Assembly: GCA_965246805.1 (NCBI GenBank)
Contig: CBDFFO010000004.1
Span: forward strand, 62,001-126,000
Direction: 5' to 3'
Source of the DNA: Schlegelella_A sp965246805
GTDB taxonomy: Bacteria > Pseudomonadota > Gammaproteobacteria > Burkholderiales > Burkholderiaceae_C
DNA length: 64,000 nucleotides
A model generated the notes under the pieces. It was given only the letters and a program-made list of their open reading frames with translations, was not told the origin of the DNA and did no database searches. This document shows, piece by piece, positions 19,617 through 28,430 of this stretch (position 1 is the stretch's first letter; every line of letters starts with the position of its first letter). Made by a program: the position numbers and the translations under genes.

Positions 19617-20521
19617 CCGAGCCGCAGCTGCGCGCACTGGCGCTGGCATGGCAGCGCGACCGCCGCGCCGCCGTCGTCGTCGAGGTGACCCAGGCGCGTG
19701 GCTCGGTGCCGCGTGGCGTCGGCACCCGCATGCTGATCGCAGCCGACGAGACCCGAGGCACGATCGGCGGTGGTCATCTCGAACTGAAAGCAATGACTGT
19801 CGCGCGCGCGATGCTCGACCGCCTCGGGCCTACGGACGCCGTGGGCGATGAAGCGGCATCGATCGCCACGCGCACCGCCTCGTTCGCGCTCGGGCCTTCG
19901 CTCGGCCAGTGCTGCGGTGGCACGGTCACGCTCGGCTTCGCCCCGCTCGACGCCGCGGCGCTCGCTTCATGGCCCCGGTACGAGCCGCTCTTTCACCTGC
20001 AACTGCACGGTGCCGGCCACGTCGGCCGCGCGATCGCGACGCTGCTCGCCACGCTCGACGTCAGCGTCGACTGGTTTGACGAGCGCGACGATGGCTTTCC
20101 TTCGCTCACCACGCTCGGCTCGCCATGGCCGGGCCACATCCGCAGGGTCGATGCCGAGCGCGTCGAAGCCGAAGTACGACACGCGCCGCCGGGCGCTTTC
20201 TATCTCGTCCTCACGCACGAACATGCCCTCGACCTGCGCCTCATAGAGACCGTGTTGCGACGCGGCGATGCCGGTTTCGCCGGCCTCATCGGTTCGGACA
20301 CCAAACTCGCGGGCTTCGCGCACCGGCTCGAGGCCCGCGGCGTGCCGGCCGACGCGATCGCCTCGCTGCGCTGCCCGATCGGCATCGACGGCATCGAGGG
20401 CCGCGCGCCCGAGGTGATCGCGCTCGCCGTGGTGGCCGAACTGATGCAGATCGCGACCGCGCGGCGCGCGGCCGACGAGGCTTCGGCCCCGATTCCGAAG
20501 GCACGCCTCGCGATCGACTGA
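19613..20521 (+). CDS. xdhC: xanthine dehydrogenase accessory protein XdhC
   Basis: A 302-residue molybdenum-cofactor chaperone that sulfurates and delivers Moco to XdhB. The N-terminal XdhC/CoxI domain has 'TQARGSVPRGVGTRMLI', 'GTIGGGHLELKA' and 'GPSLGQCCGGTVTL' with the conserved Cys pair. The C-terminal Rossmann-type domain has 'LHGAGHVGRAIA' and 'GLIGSDTK'. The ATG overlaps the xdhB stop by 4 bases, so xdhABC is one coupled operon. No further Moco genes follow. Confidence 0.95.
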   Translation: MTEPQLRALALAWQRDRRAAVVVEVTQARGSVPRGVGTRMLIAADETRGTIGGGHLELKAMTVARAMLDRLGPTDAVGDEAASIATRTASFALGPSLGQCCGGTVTLGFAPLDAAALASWPRYEPLFHLQLHGAGHVGRAIATLLATLDVSVDWFDERDDGFPSLTTLGSPWPGHIRRVDAERVEAEVRHAPPGAFYLVLTHEHALDLRLIETVLRRGDAGFAGLIGSDTKLAGFAHRLEARGVPADAIASLRCPIGIDGIEGRAPEVIALAVVAELMQIATARRAADEASAPIPKARLAID

Positions 20522-20568
20522 AGCGCCGTTCCCGGCGAGCCCATGGGGTCACGTTATTCTTCGCCCTC

Positions 20569-22734
20569 ATGTACGAGCGTTTCTTCGGTCTGAAGCAGGA
20601 GCCTTTCTCGCTCGCGCCCGACCCACGCTATCTCTTCATGAGCAAGCGCCACCGCGAGGCGCTGGCCCACCTCCTCTACGGTCTGCAAGGCGGCGGCGGC
20701 TTCGTGCTGCTGTCGGGCGAGATCGGTGCCGGCAAGACCACGGTGTGCCGCTGCTTCCTCGAGCAGATCCCGAAGAAGACCAACGTCGCGTACATCTTCA
20801 ATCCGAAGCTCACGGTCTTCGAACTGCTGGTGACGATCTGCGACGAGTTCCACATTCCTTATCGCGTGCCGGCGACCGGCGAACTGACGGTGAAGACCTT
20901 CCTCGACCCGCTCAACGAATTCCTGCTGAAGACGCACGCGGTCGGGCAGAACAACGTGCTCATCATCGACGAAGCACAGAACCTCTCGATCGAGGTGCTC
21001 GAACAGTTGCGGCTGTTGACCAACCTCGAGACCAACCAACGCAAGCTGCTGCAGATCATCCTGATCGGCCAGCCCGAGTTGCGCACCATGATCGCTCGAC
21101 CCGAGCTCGAACAGCTCTCGCAGCGCGTGGTCGCACGCTTTCACCTGAAGGCGCTGCGGGCTGGCGAGACCCATCAATACATCCGGCATCGGCTCGCGGT
21201 TGGCGGCCTCTCGCGCGCGATGCCGTTCGATCGACAGGCCATGCACCGCATCTTCAAGATCGCGCGCGGGGTGCCTCGGCGCATCAACCTGCTGTGCGAC
21301 CGCGCGTTGCTCGGTGCGTACGCGAGCGGCAAGTCGCGCATCGACGCGCCGATGATCGACAAGGCCGCGAGCGAGGTGTTCGGCCAGTCCGACGACGCGG
21401 TGTTCTCGAAGGGCGGCACGTCGAACCGCACCATCGTGTTGGCGATCGGCATCGCGCTGGTCGTCGGCGCGATGCTCTATGCGATGGTGCAACTGCTGTC
21501 GTCGACCATGACGAGCCGTCGCGAACCGGCGCCCGCGGCGAGTGGCGAGGTATCGGCGGCAGCGGCGTCGGCGTCGGCGGCGTCGGCGGCATTGGCGTCG
21601 GCGGCATTGGCGTCGGCGGCGTCTGCTGTGGCAGTGGCCGAGAGTGCGGTGGCGGTCCGTGGCGCGGCGTCGCCCGCGCTGGGTGCCACCTCGACGCCGG
21701 CGTCTGGCGCGCCCGTGCCGAACGCGGCCGCGCCAGCCGCATCGACCCGCGTGGCCGCGTCCGCGCCGGCCACCGTTCTCGCCAATGCCCAGGTGCCTGC
21801 GGCGACCACTGTTACCGTGGCCGCATCGACACCGCTCGCCACGGCGCGATCCGGCACGGCGTCGACGCAAACCCTGGAGAAGCTGACGGCGCTCGCCTCC
21901 GCGATGGCGGCGGCGAGTGCGGTCAGCACGCGAATCGAGACCTTGCGCGCGAGCGCGCCCACCGGCGCCTTGGCCTCGGCGTTGCCCCCGGCAGCGACAC
22001 CTCCGTCGCTCGCCGCCACCGCCGCGAAGACCACGCCGCCGGCGGCCGTGACCACGTCGACGCTGGCGCCGCCGCCGAACACCGTGAACCCGCTCGAGGC
22101 GCTGGCCGCCGCCGCGCCCGACATGAAGCGCCTCTCGCCGACGTCGGACGAAGCCGACACCTTGCGTGAGCTCGCCGGCGCGTGGGGCGTGACCCTCGCT
22201 GCGAACGAAGGCGAGCCCTGCCTCGCCGCGTTGAAGCACCAGCTGCGCTGCTTCCGCGGCCCGGCGACGCTCGCCACGCTGCGCAGCTTCAACCGGCCGG
22301 GCGTGCTGACCTTGCGCGACGATGCCGGCAAGACTGCGCACGCTGTGCTCGTCGGCCTCGGCTCGCAGTCGGCGACCATCCGTCTCGGCGCCGCGATGCA
22401 GCGGCTCTCGATCGCCTCATTCGCGAAGTTGTGGCGCAACGACTTCGTCACGTTCTGGCGCATGCCGCCCGGCTACACGGTGCCGTTGAAGGTCGGCGAC
22501 AGCGGGCCCGCGGTCGACTTTCTGGCGGCGCGGCTCGCGCTCATCGCCGGCCAGGCGGCGCCCACGAACCGGTCGACGATGACCAACGCGCTGCGCGACA
22601 AGGTGACCGCGTTCCAGGCCTCGCAAGGGATCAAGGGTGCCGGCACCGCGGGGCCGACGACCTTCATGCAGATGAACCGCGTGTCGGGTGTCGACGAGCC
22701 GCGCCTCACGGCCGACGCCGCACCGCCGCGCTGA
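20569..22734 (+). CDS. gspA: GspA/ExeA-type AAA ATPase with peptidoglycan-binding domain
   Basis: A 721-residue inner-membrane ATPase of the ExeA/GspA type, which with GspB helps assemble the type II secretin through the peptidoglycan. The N-terminus 'MYERFFGLKQEPFSLAPDPRYLFMS' is the family signature. Walker A is 'GEIGAGKTTV' (about residue 52) and Walker B 'VLIIDEAQNL'. A single transmembrane helix lies at about residues 287-306. A long Ala/Ser/Thr/Pro-rich periplasmic linker (about 315-520) follows, then a C-terminal domain ending in a peptidoglycan_binding_1 module ('DSGPAVDFLAARL'). The linker DNA is low complexity (GCG/TCG runs at 21540-21640). gspB follows 12 bases later. No other gsp genes are in the window. 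Confidence 0.9.
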   Translation: MYERFFGLKQEPFSLAPDPRYLFMSKRHREALAHLLYGLQGGGGFVLLSGEIGAGKTTVCRCFLEQIPKKTNVAYIFNPKLTVFELLVTICDEFHIPYRVPATGELTVKTFLDPLNEFLLKTHAVGQNNVLIIDEAQNLSIEVLEQLRLLTNLETNQRKLLQIILIGQPELRTMIARPELEQLSQRVVARFHLKALRAGETHQYIRHRLAVGGLSRAMPFDRQAMHRIFKIARGVPRRINLLCDRALLGAYASGKSRIDAPMIDKAASEVFGQSDDAVFSKGGTSNRTIVLAIGIALVVGAMLYAMVQLLSSTMTSRREPAPAASGEVSAAAASASAASAALASAALASAASAVAVAESAVAVRGAASPALGATSTPASGAPVPNAAAPAASTRVAASAPATVLANAQVPAATTVTVAASTPLATARSGTASTQTLEKLTALASAMAAASAVSTRIETLRASAPTGALASALPPAATPPSLAATAAKTTPPAAVTTSTLAPPPNTVNPLEALAAAAPDMKRLSPTSDEADTLRELAGAWGVTLAANEGEPCLAALKHQLRCFRGPATLATLRSFNRPGVLTLRDDAGKTAHAVLVGLGSQSATIRLGAAMQRLSIASFAKLWRNDFVTFWRMPPGYTVPLKVGDSGPAVDFLAARLALIAGQAAPTNRSTMTNALRDKVTAFQASQGIKGAGTAGPTTFMQMNRVSGVDEPRLTADAAPPR

Positions 22735-22746
22735 CGGGTCGAAGCC

Positions 22747-23562
22747 ATGTCCTACATCCTCGATGCACTGCGCAAGGCCGATGCGGAACGCGAGAGCGGC
22801 GCGGTGCCCGACCTGCACGCCCAGCAGTACATGACGATGCCGGCCGACGACGAGCCCGCTGCCCGCGGCGTCTGGCTGATCGGCCTCGCCGGTGTGCTCG
22901 GCGCGGCGTTGATCGGGGTGCTTGGTTGGCTGTGGTGGGGCCGCGAGAGCGTGCGCGAGACCCCGGCTGCCGCCGCGGCGAACGTCGCGCCGATCAACGC
23001 GTCGACGATGACGACCGCGACGGCACCGGTTGCGCCGATGAACATCGTCGCACCATCGCCATCGCCATCGCCATCGCCATCGCCATCGCCATCGCCATCG
23101 CCATCAGCATCAGCATCAGCATCAGCATCACGATCACCATCGCTTTCACCATCGCCCTCACCCCCCACGAGCCCGGCGCCGGTGCGGCCATCGACGCGCC
23201 CGTCACCGCCGACAGCGGCTGCCGTTGCGGTGCCACCGACGGCGTCGCTCGCGCCGGCCAACGTGCCCTCGCGAAAGCAGGCGAACCCGAAAGAAGCCAA
23301 GCCGACCCCGGCTGCCGCCGATGCCAACGCCAACCGCGTCTATCAGGTGGCGGACCTGCCCGATGCGATCCGTCGCGAGCTGCCGCCGGTCGCGGTCAAC
23401 GGCTCGTCGTATTCAGCCGATGCGGCCAGCCGCGTGCTGATCGCGAACGGTCAGGTGCTGCACGAAGGCGATGCCGTCGCCCCCGGCGCGACACTCGAGA
23501 AGATCGGCAGGCGTTCGGCCGTGCTCACCTTCAAGGGCTACCGCTACGAGCTCACGTATTGA
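22747..23562 (+). CDS. gspB: type II secretion assembly protein GspB
   Basis: A 271-residue bitopic protein, partner of GspA. The start 'MSYILDALRKADAER' is diagnostic for GspB. A transmembrane helix lies at about residues 41-64, followed by a periplasmic Pro/Ser/Ala-rich linker and a C-terminal globular domain ('VYQVADLPDAIRRELPPVAVNGSSYS...'). The linker contains a perfect PS dipeptide run from (CCATCG)8 and an AS run from (GCATCA)4, so its length can vary without changing frame. It sits 12 bases after gspA. Its last 11 bases overlap the convergent gshA gene. Confidence 0.92.
   Translation: MSYILDALRKADAERESGAVPDLHAQQYMTMPADDEPAARGVWLIGLAGVLGAALIGVLGWLWWGRESVRETPAAAAANVAPINASTMTTATAPVAPMNIVAPSPSPSPSPSPSPSPSPSASASASASRSPSLSPSPSPPTSPAPVRPSTRPSPPTAAAVAVPPTASLAPANVPSRKQANPKEAKPTPAAADANANRVYQVADLPDAIRRELPPVAVNGSSYSADAASRVLIANGQVLHEGDAVAPGATLEKIGRRSAVLTFKGYRYELTY
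23053..23130 (+). repeat. hexanucleotide microsatellite in gspB
   Basis: Eight exact CCATCG units (23053-23100) are followed by CCATCA and four GCATCA units (23101-23130). They encode Pro-Ser repeats and then Ala-Ser repeats in the periplasmic linker. A 6-base unit changes linker length in 2-residue steps by slippage and never breaks the frame. Confidence 0.95.
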
Positions 23563-25114
23563 GCGCCATCTCGTCGAACGATGGCCTCGGCCTCGAAGGG
23601 CTGAGCCGGCGCGTCGCGAGGTACTGCTCGCGATAGAGCTCGAACGGCAGGCTGTCGAGCGATTCGATATCGCGCTGCTCGAGCATCGACGCCGCGGCGC
23701 GGTCGGCGAAGCGGCGCTCCGTCTGATCGTCCCACGGCAGCTCCAGCAAGATCGCCTTGGTCTTGACCGACTGCGCGGCCGTGAACGCGAGGTGCGAGCC
23801 GCCGAAGTCGCGCACCATCGTCGCGAGCACGCGTGCCGACGGCAGGGTCGCCGGGTCGGCCATGCCAATGCGCGCGGCAGCGAGCGCGTGGCCATGGTTG
23901 CTGGACCCGTGTGCGGCATCGAGCATGGCCGCGATCGGTTCGCATTCGTCGAGGAGCGCCGCGCCCCACGCGACCAGGTTCACCAAAGTGCCCTCGCGCT
24001 CGAGCTGCAGGCCCGGCTCGCGGCCCCGTTCCGCGACGCGGTGCTGGTTGCGCGCGAGCGCGACGATCTCGGCCGGCGTGTCGGCCGCGCTCTCCTTCAG
24101 CAGGCAATGGAGCAAGAACACATCGAGAAAGCGGGCGGTGTTCGCATCGATGCCGATCGGAACGAAGGGGTCGAGATCCATGCAGCGCACCTCGACGTAC
24201 TCGACCCCGCGTTCGCGCAACGCATGCAATGGTCGCTCGCCCGGAAAGATCACGCGCTTCGGACGGATCGTGCCGTAGAACTCGTTCTCGATCTGAAGCA
24301 GCGTGGTCGCGAGCTGGTTGTATTCGCCGCCGGGGTTGCGGATGCCGACCGCTTCGTACGGCTGATACGGCTTGGTGAGCGCCTCTTGCAGCGAGGCACC
24401 ATAGCCGTCGAGGCTGTTGTAGCTGACCGCGAGCGTGGCTTGCGCGTCGCTCTGATAGCCGAGCCGACCCATGCGCAGCGAGGTCGCGTGAGGAAGGTGG
24501 TGCGTGTCGTCGTTCAACGGCTGCAACCGATGCTCGCGGCCGACGAGGAAGCTCGAACACACGGCTGGCGACGCGCCGAACAGATAGAGCAGCAGGAACG
24601 AGTGGCGGCGAAAGTTGCGGATCAGCGCGAAGTACTGTTCGCTCGAGACGCCGGGCAGCGACCAGTTGTAATGGATGCCGGAGATGGTCTGCATGCGACG
24701 GCCGTATCGATGGCCGAGTCCCATGCGGTACACGCTCTTCGCCCGGCCGACGTTCGACGCGCCGTAGCGGCCGATCGGAATGGTCTCGTCGGCCGGCAAC
24801 GCGCACGGCATGCTGCCGGCCCAGAGCACCTCGTCGTCGCGCAGCGAGCGTTCGGTGAACTGATGGATCTGCGTGAGCTCGCCGAGGGCCGCTTCGACAC
24901 CCCTGTGAACGCCGGTCACCAGTTCGATCTGCGATTCGCTGAAATCGGTCGTGACGTTCGGGTTCGTCAACGCCGAGCCGAGCGCAGCCGGATGCGGCGT
25001 GAGTGCGAGCGCGCCGCCCGGGTGCGCACGCAAGCTCTCCTTCTCGATGCCACGCCCGATGGCCATCAGACGAGGCGTCGGGAAGGCAGCCAAGCGCTCG
25101 TCGAATGGGTTCAC
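23552..25114 (-). CDS. gshA: glutamate-cysteine ligase
   Basis: A 520-residue enzyme catalysing the first step of glutathione synthesis, of the gammaproteobacterial-like GshA type (about 520 residues). Motifs include 'IGRGIEKESLR' at the N-terminus, 'TTDFSESQIELVTG', 'GSMPCALPADETIPIGRYG', 'RMQTISGIHYNWSLP' and 'YVEVRCMDLDPFVPIGID'. The ATG at 25114 gives the standard N-terminus. It converges on gspB with an 11-base overlap. gshB is not nearby. A glutathione S-transferase and gamma-glutamyltransferase occur about 25 kb away in the same window. Confidence 0.95.
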   Translation of the reverse strand: MNPFDERLAAFPTPRLMAIGRGIEKESLRAHPGGALALTPHPAALGSALTNPNVTTDFSESQIELVTGVHRGVEAALGELTQIHQFTERSLRDDEVLWAGSMPCALPADETIPIGRYGASNVGRAKSVYRMGLGHRYGRRMQTISGIHYNWSLPGVSSEQYFALIRNFRRHSFLLLYLFGASPAVCSSFLVGREHRLQPLNDDTHHLPHATSLRMGRLGYQSDAQATLAVSYNSLDGYGASLQEALTKPYQPYEAVGIRNPGGEYNQLATTLLQIENEFYGTIRPKRVIFPGERPLHALRERGVEYVEVRCMDLDPFVPIGIDANTARFLDVFLLHCLLKESAADTPAEIVALARNQHRVAERGREPGLQLEREGTLVNLVAWGAALLDECEPIAAMLDAAHGSSNHGHALAAARIGMADPATLPSARVLATMVRDFGGSHLAFTAAQSVKTKAILLELPWDDQTERRFADRAAASMLEQRDIESLDSLPFELYREQYLATRRLSPSRPRPSFDEMALNT

Positions 25115-25178
25115 GCGTCAGCCTTCCTGTCGAATTCAGCGCGGACGGTAGCAGAGGGCCGTGAACCCTGCACACGCA

Positions 25179-26336
25179 TCAAGGCGCGCGCTTCACACGG
25201 TAGATCGCGCCGGCCTTGTCGTCGCTGACGAGGAGCGAGCCGTCGGGCAACACCAGCACATCGGCCGGCCTGCCATACACCGTCTCCTTGCCATCGGCAT
25301 CGCGCTGCAGAAAGCCTTCGACGAAAGGCTCGTGGCCCTTGACACGACCTTGCGCATCGAGCGTCACATAGGCGACCTGGTAGCCGTTCTTCTGGCTTCG
25401 GTTCCAAGAACCGTGTTCGGCGATGAAGATGCCGCCGCGGTAGGCGGCCGGAAAGAGCACGCCGTTGTAGAAGCGCATACCGAGCGCAGCGACGTGCGCG
25501 CCGAGCTTGTCGGCCGGCGCGATGAATTCTCCGCAGGCGTGCTTGGCGCCCAGCTCCGGGTCGGCCGTGTCACCCTGGTGGCAGTACGGGTAGCCGAAGT
25601 GCGGCAACGGCGGACCGTTCGGAGCGATGCGATCGAGCTCGTCGCTCGGCATGTCGTCGCCGAGCATGTCGCGGCCGTTGTCGGTGAACCAGAGCGCCTT
25701 GTCGGTCGGGCTCCAGTCGAAGCCCACGGTGTTGCGAATGCCGCGCGCGACCACTTCGAGCCCGCTGCCATCGGCGTTCATGCGTTGAAGGTTGCCATGG
25801 CGATCATCGGGCTCGCACACGTTGCACGGCGCGCCAACCGGCACATACAGCTTGCCGTCCGGCCCGAAGGCGAGGAACTTCGCGCCATGGTGGGTTTCGG
25901 CCGGGAGCTGGTCGGTGACGACCACCGGCGCCCGGGGCTTGTCGAGGTGGTCGTCGATGGCGTCGAACCGCACGATGCGCGACACCGCCGAGACATAAAG
26001 TGCGCCGTCTCGATACGCGACGCCCGCCGGCAGCGTGAGTCCCGAGGCGATGGTTCGCACGGTGCCCGCCTTGCCTCGATCGAGATCGACGGCGTAGACC
26101 TTGCCCGCCTGCATGCTGCCCACGTAGAGCACGCCCTTGTCGTTCACGAAACGGCCGAGCGTCATGGCCCGTGCGTTCGGCACCTGATCGGTGAGCAGTT
26201 CGATCTGGAAACCGCGCGGTACGTGGAGCCGCGCGGTCGGTGCCGCCGCGAGCGCCGAGCCCGAGCCCATGCAGGCCGCGAGGCAAAGCATCGACAACGC
26301 ATGCGTGAACGCGAAAGACGGGAAGCGAAGGTTCAC
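25179..26336 (-). CDS. secreted sorbosone dehydrogenase-like beta-propeller protein
   Basis: A 385-residue exported protein of the PQQ-dependent sugar/L-sorbosone dehydrogenase (GDH beta-propeller) family. I chose GTG at 26336 because a GGGAG ribosome site lies 8 bases upstream and because a hairpin at 26366-26387 covers the alternative GTG at 26369. A signal peptide ends near 'SGSALAA'. Propeller motifs include 'LTLPAGVAYRDGALYVS', 'GPDGKLYVPVGAPCNVCEPDD', 'RNTVGFDWSP' and 'FIAEHGSWNRS'. The conserved Cys and Asp/His residues fit a PQQ-binding or haem-linked enzyme, but activity is unproven. It is a single gene, divergent from the AI-2E permease. Confidence 0.83.
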   Translation of the reverse strand: MNLRFPSFAFTHALSMLCLAACMGSGSALAAAPTARLHVPRGFQIELLTDQVPNARAMTLGRFVNDKGVLYVGSMQAGKVYAVDLDRGKAGTVRTIASGLTLPAGVAYRDGALYVSAVSRIVRFDAIDDHLDKPRAPVVVTDQLPAETHHGAKFLAFGPDGKLYVPVGAPCNVCEPDDRHGNLQRMNADGSGLEVVARGIRNTVGFDWSPTDKALWFTDNGRDMLGDDMPSDELDRIAPNGPPLPHFGYPYCHQGDTADPELGAKHACGEFIAPADKLGAHVAALGMRFYNGVLFPAAYRGGIFIAEHGSWNRSQKNGYQVAYVTLDAQGRVKGHEPFVEGFLQRDADGKETVYGRPADVLVLPDGSLLVSDDKAGAIYRVKRAP

Positions 26337-26365
26337 TGGCGATACTCCCAAAAAGCCTCGAAATG

Positions 26366-26387
26366 CCACCCTTCATCGTAAGGGTGG
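26366..26387. promoter_or_regulatory. 8-bp stem inverted repeat in the divergent promoter region
   Basis: The arms ccaccctt and aagggtgg are perfect complements around a catcgt loop. It sits 30 bases upstream of the GTG start of the sorbosone dehydrogenase-like gene and 115 bases before the AI-2E permease gene. It may be an operator or a 5'-leader hairpin. No T run follows on either strand. Confidence 0.3.
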
Positions 26388-26501
26388 GTCTAACAACCCT
26401 CCGTCAGCCGACCTTCACGCCGCGTGCTCGAAGGTGCTCGTTGGGGTGGTGCCGTCGGCCCTCACTTCGGGCCACCCTTGCCTGTGCACCGATACTTCGG
26501 A

Positions 26502-27656
26502 ATGGCCACATCCAGACGCAGCCCGGCTCCCACGGCCCCGAAGAAAATTTCGCCAGGGGAGGGCAACGAGCCGACTCGCGCGGGCAACCCGCCGACCCCG
26601 CCAGCACCGCGACTCGAACGCCGGTTCTTCTTATGGATGCTCATCGTCTTCACGCTCGCGTTCATCGGCGTGTTGATGCCGTTCTACGGCGCGGTCTTTT
26701 GGGGCATCGTGCTCGCGATCCTGTTCGCGCCGATGCAGCGCTGGTTGCTCACGAAGACGAGACAGCGGCCGACACCCGCCGCGCTGCTCACGCTCGGGGT
26801 GATCGTGTTGATCGTGATCATCCCGCTTCTGTTGATCACTGCCGCGTTGATCCGCGAAGGCGCGCTCCTTTACTCGCGCATGCAATCGGGCGAGATCAAC
26901 TTCGCCCGCTACTACGAGCAGACGATGGCCGCGCTGCCCGGTTGGGCCACGAATGCGCTCGATCTCGTCGGCCTCGGAGACACCGTGGCATGGCGCGACA
27001 AGATTACCGCGGCGCTCACCCAGGGCAGCCAGCAGATCGCGTCGCGCGCACTCGACATCGGCTCCAACACGCTCGACCTGATCGTGAGCTTTTTCATCAC
27101 GCTCTATCTCGCGTTCTTCCTGATTCGCGACGGCGAAGCGCTGGCGCGCCACATCGAACACGTGGTGCCGCTCGACCCTGCCACGAAGCGACCGCTCTTC
27201 GCGAAGTTCACGATCGTCATCCGTGCCACCGTCAAGGGCAACGTGTTGGTCGCGGCCGCGCAAGGCGCGCTGGGGGGCATCGCGTTCTGGTTCCTCGGTG
27301 TACACGCCGCGATCCTGTGGGCGGTGTTGATGGCGTTCCTGTCGTTGCTGCCGGCGATCGGTGCCGCGCTCATCTGGGTGCCGGTCGCGCTCTATTTTCT
27401 CGCCACCGGCGCCGTTGTGAAGGGACTCGGCCTGATCGCGTTCGGCACCTTCGTGATCGGCCTCGTCGACAATGTCCTTCGCCCGCTGCTGGTCGGCAGG
27501 GACACCCAGATGCCCGACTACCTGGTGCTGATGTCGACGCTCGGCGGCATGGCGATCTTCGGCCTCAACGGCTTCGTGATCGGGCCGGTGATCGCGGCGA
27601 TGTTCATCGCGGTTTGGGATCAGTTCGGGCACCGTGCGCCGGCGCCCTCGACTTGA
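26502..27656 (+). CDS. AI-2E family transporter (PerM/YdiK-like)
   Basis: A 384-residue inner-membrane protein of the AI-2E transporter (UPF0118) family with about eight helices. After a basic, Pro-rich cytoplasmic N-terminus (residues 1-40), the first helix is 'FFLWMLIVFTLAFIGVLMPFYG'. The central soluble part and the C-terminal helices with 'LLPAIGAALIWVPVALYF' and 'NVLRPLLVGRDTQMPDYLVLMSTLGGM' carry the family signature 'DNVLRPxL'. The ATG at 26502 is chosen; an upstream ATG at 26424 adds an unconserved leader. Members export small molecules or act in Na+/H+ exchange, and the cargo is not predictable. Confidence 0.88.
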   Translation: MATSRRSPAPTAPKKISPGEGNEPTRAGNPPTPPAPRLERRFFLWMLIVFTLAFIGVLMPFYGAVFWGIVLAILFAPMQRWLLTKTRQRPTPAALLTLGVIVLIVIIPLLLITAALIREGALLYSRMQSGEINFARYYEQTMAALPGWATNALDLVGLGDTVAWRDKITAALTQGSQQIASRALDIGSNTLDLIVSFFITLYLAFFLIRDGEALARHIEHVVPLDPATKRPLFAKFTIVIRATVKGNVLVAAAQGALGGIAFWFLGVHAAILWAVLMAFLSLLPAIGAALIWVPVALYFLATGAVVKGLGLIAFGTFVIGLVDNVLRPLLVGRDTQMPDYLVLMSTLGGMAIFGLNGFVIGPVIAAMFIAVWDQFGHRAPAPST

Positions 27657-27718
27657 TCCAGAGCGCCGCCATTCCTTGGCAGGCCACAAGGCGTTGCCAA
27701 ATGGCGTAGAAGGTGGCC

Positions 27719-28324
27719 ATGAATGGAAGGGTCGACAAGGTGAAGGCAAGAACGAAACGCGCGCTGATGGTCGCCGGGGTGCTGGCTGTGGCGATCGGCG
27801 CGCATGCGGAGGAACCCGCCCGCAGTGCAGTGCCACCAGCCGCATCGGCGCCGGGAGCCGGTATGGCGAAGCCCGTGGCAGCGCGCGAAGCCGCGCGGGT
27901 GTACCAACAGCGCACACCTGAGGGTGGCGTGTTGCTCACCGATCGACCGCTCGATGAGGCGCGCACCGAACGCACCTGGGCGATGGAACGTGAAGATCCC
28001 GACGCCGCACGCGTTCGCAGCGAGCGCGTGAGCACCGAGGCGAAGACGGTGAGCGAACGGGTGCAGCGAAGAATCGATCTCGATCAGCAGCGCCTCGACG
28101 CCGAGATCGAACGTACGCGGGTCGCTGCGGCCGCATCGGCCGAGGCGCAACGACGTGCGGCCGATGCCGAACCGCGCTACGCGATCGGCGGCTACTGGCC
28201 GCTCGCGAACGCTGCCCGACATCGGCAGCCGCCACCGCCGCGCGCCGACAACAGGCCCGCACCTCGGCCGGGCCGGCACGGCTTGCCGTGCAACGCTCCG
28301 GTGTCGATGGATCGAGAGCCCTAG
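27719..28324 (+). CDS. exported hypothetical protein with coiled-coil segment
   Basis: A 201-residue protein of unknown function with a signal peptide ('RALMVAGVLAVAIGAHA'). It has a short conserved-looking stretch 'VYQQRTPEGGVLLTDRPLDEARTERTW', resembling the N-terminal part of DUF4124-type periplasmic proteins. A strongly charged helical region (residues about 95-150, 'RVQRRIDLDQQRLDAEIERTR') is likely to form a coiled coil. A Pro/Arg-rich tail follows. An AGAAGG ribosome site precedes the ATG at 27719; the GTG at 27713 is less well placed. It lies 62 bases after the AI-2E permease gene. Confidence 0.7.
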   Translation: MNGRVDKVKARTKRALMVAGVLAVAIGAHAEEPARSAVPPAASAPGAGMAKPVAAREAARVYQQRTPEGGVLLTDRPLDEARTERTWAMEREDPDAARVRSERVSTEAKTVSERVQRRIDLDQQRLDAEIERTRVAAAASAEAQRRAADAEPRYAIGGYWPLANAARHRQPPPPRADNRPAPRPGRHGLPCNAPVSMDREP

Positions 28325-28400
28325 ACCGAACGGTATGCACCGGTATTGGCCGTGTCCAGGCGAGCCAATCGCGCCACGCATGGGCACGACGCCGCATGTT

Positions 28401-28430
28401 GGCTCGTCGGCTCGTCGGCTCATCGGCTCG
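28401..28430. repeat. short tandem repeat (ggctcgtc) at the end of the Ldh2 gene
   Basis: Two exact ggctcgtc units and two degenerate ones (ggctcatc, ggctcgat) run from 28401 to 28430 and span the stop region of the convergent Ldh2 gene. The array is small and probably a replication-slippage product. Confidence 0.6.

Noticed and set aside
20554..22341. 595-codon antisense frame opposite gspA
   Set aside because: Its Arg/Gly-rich stretches are the complement of the Ala/Ser linker of GspA.
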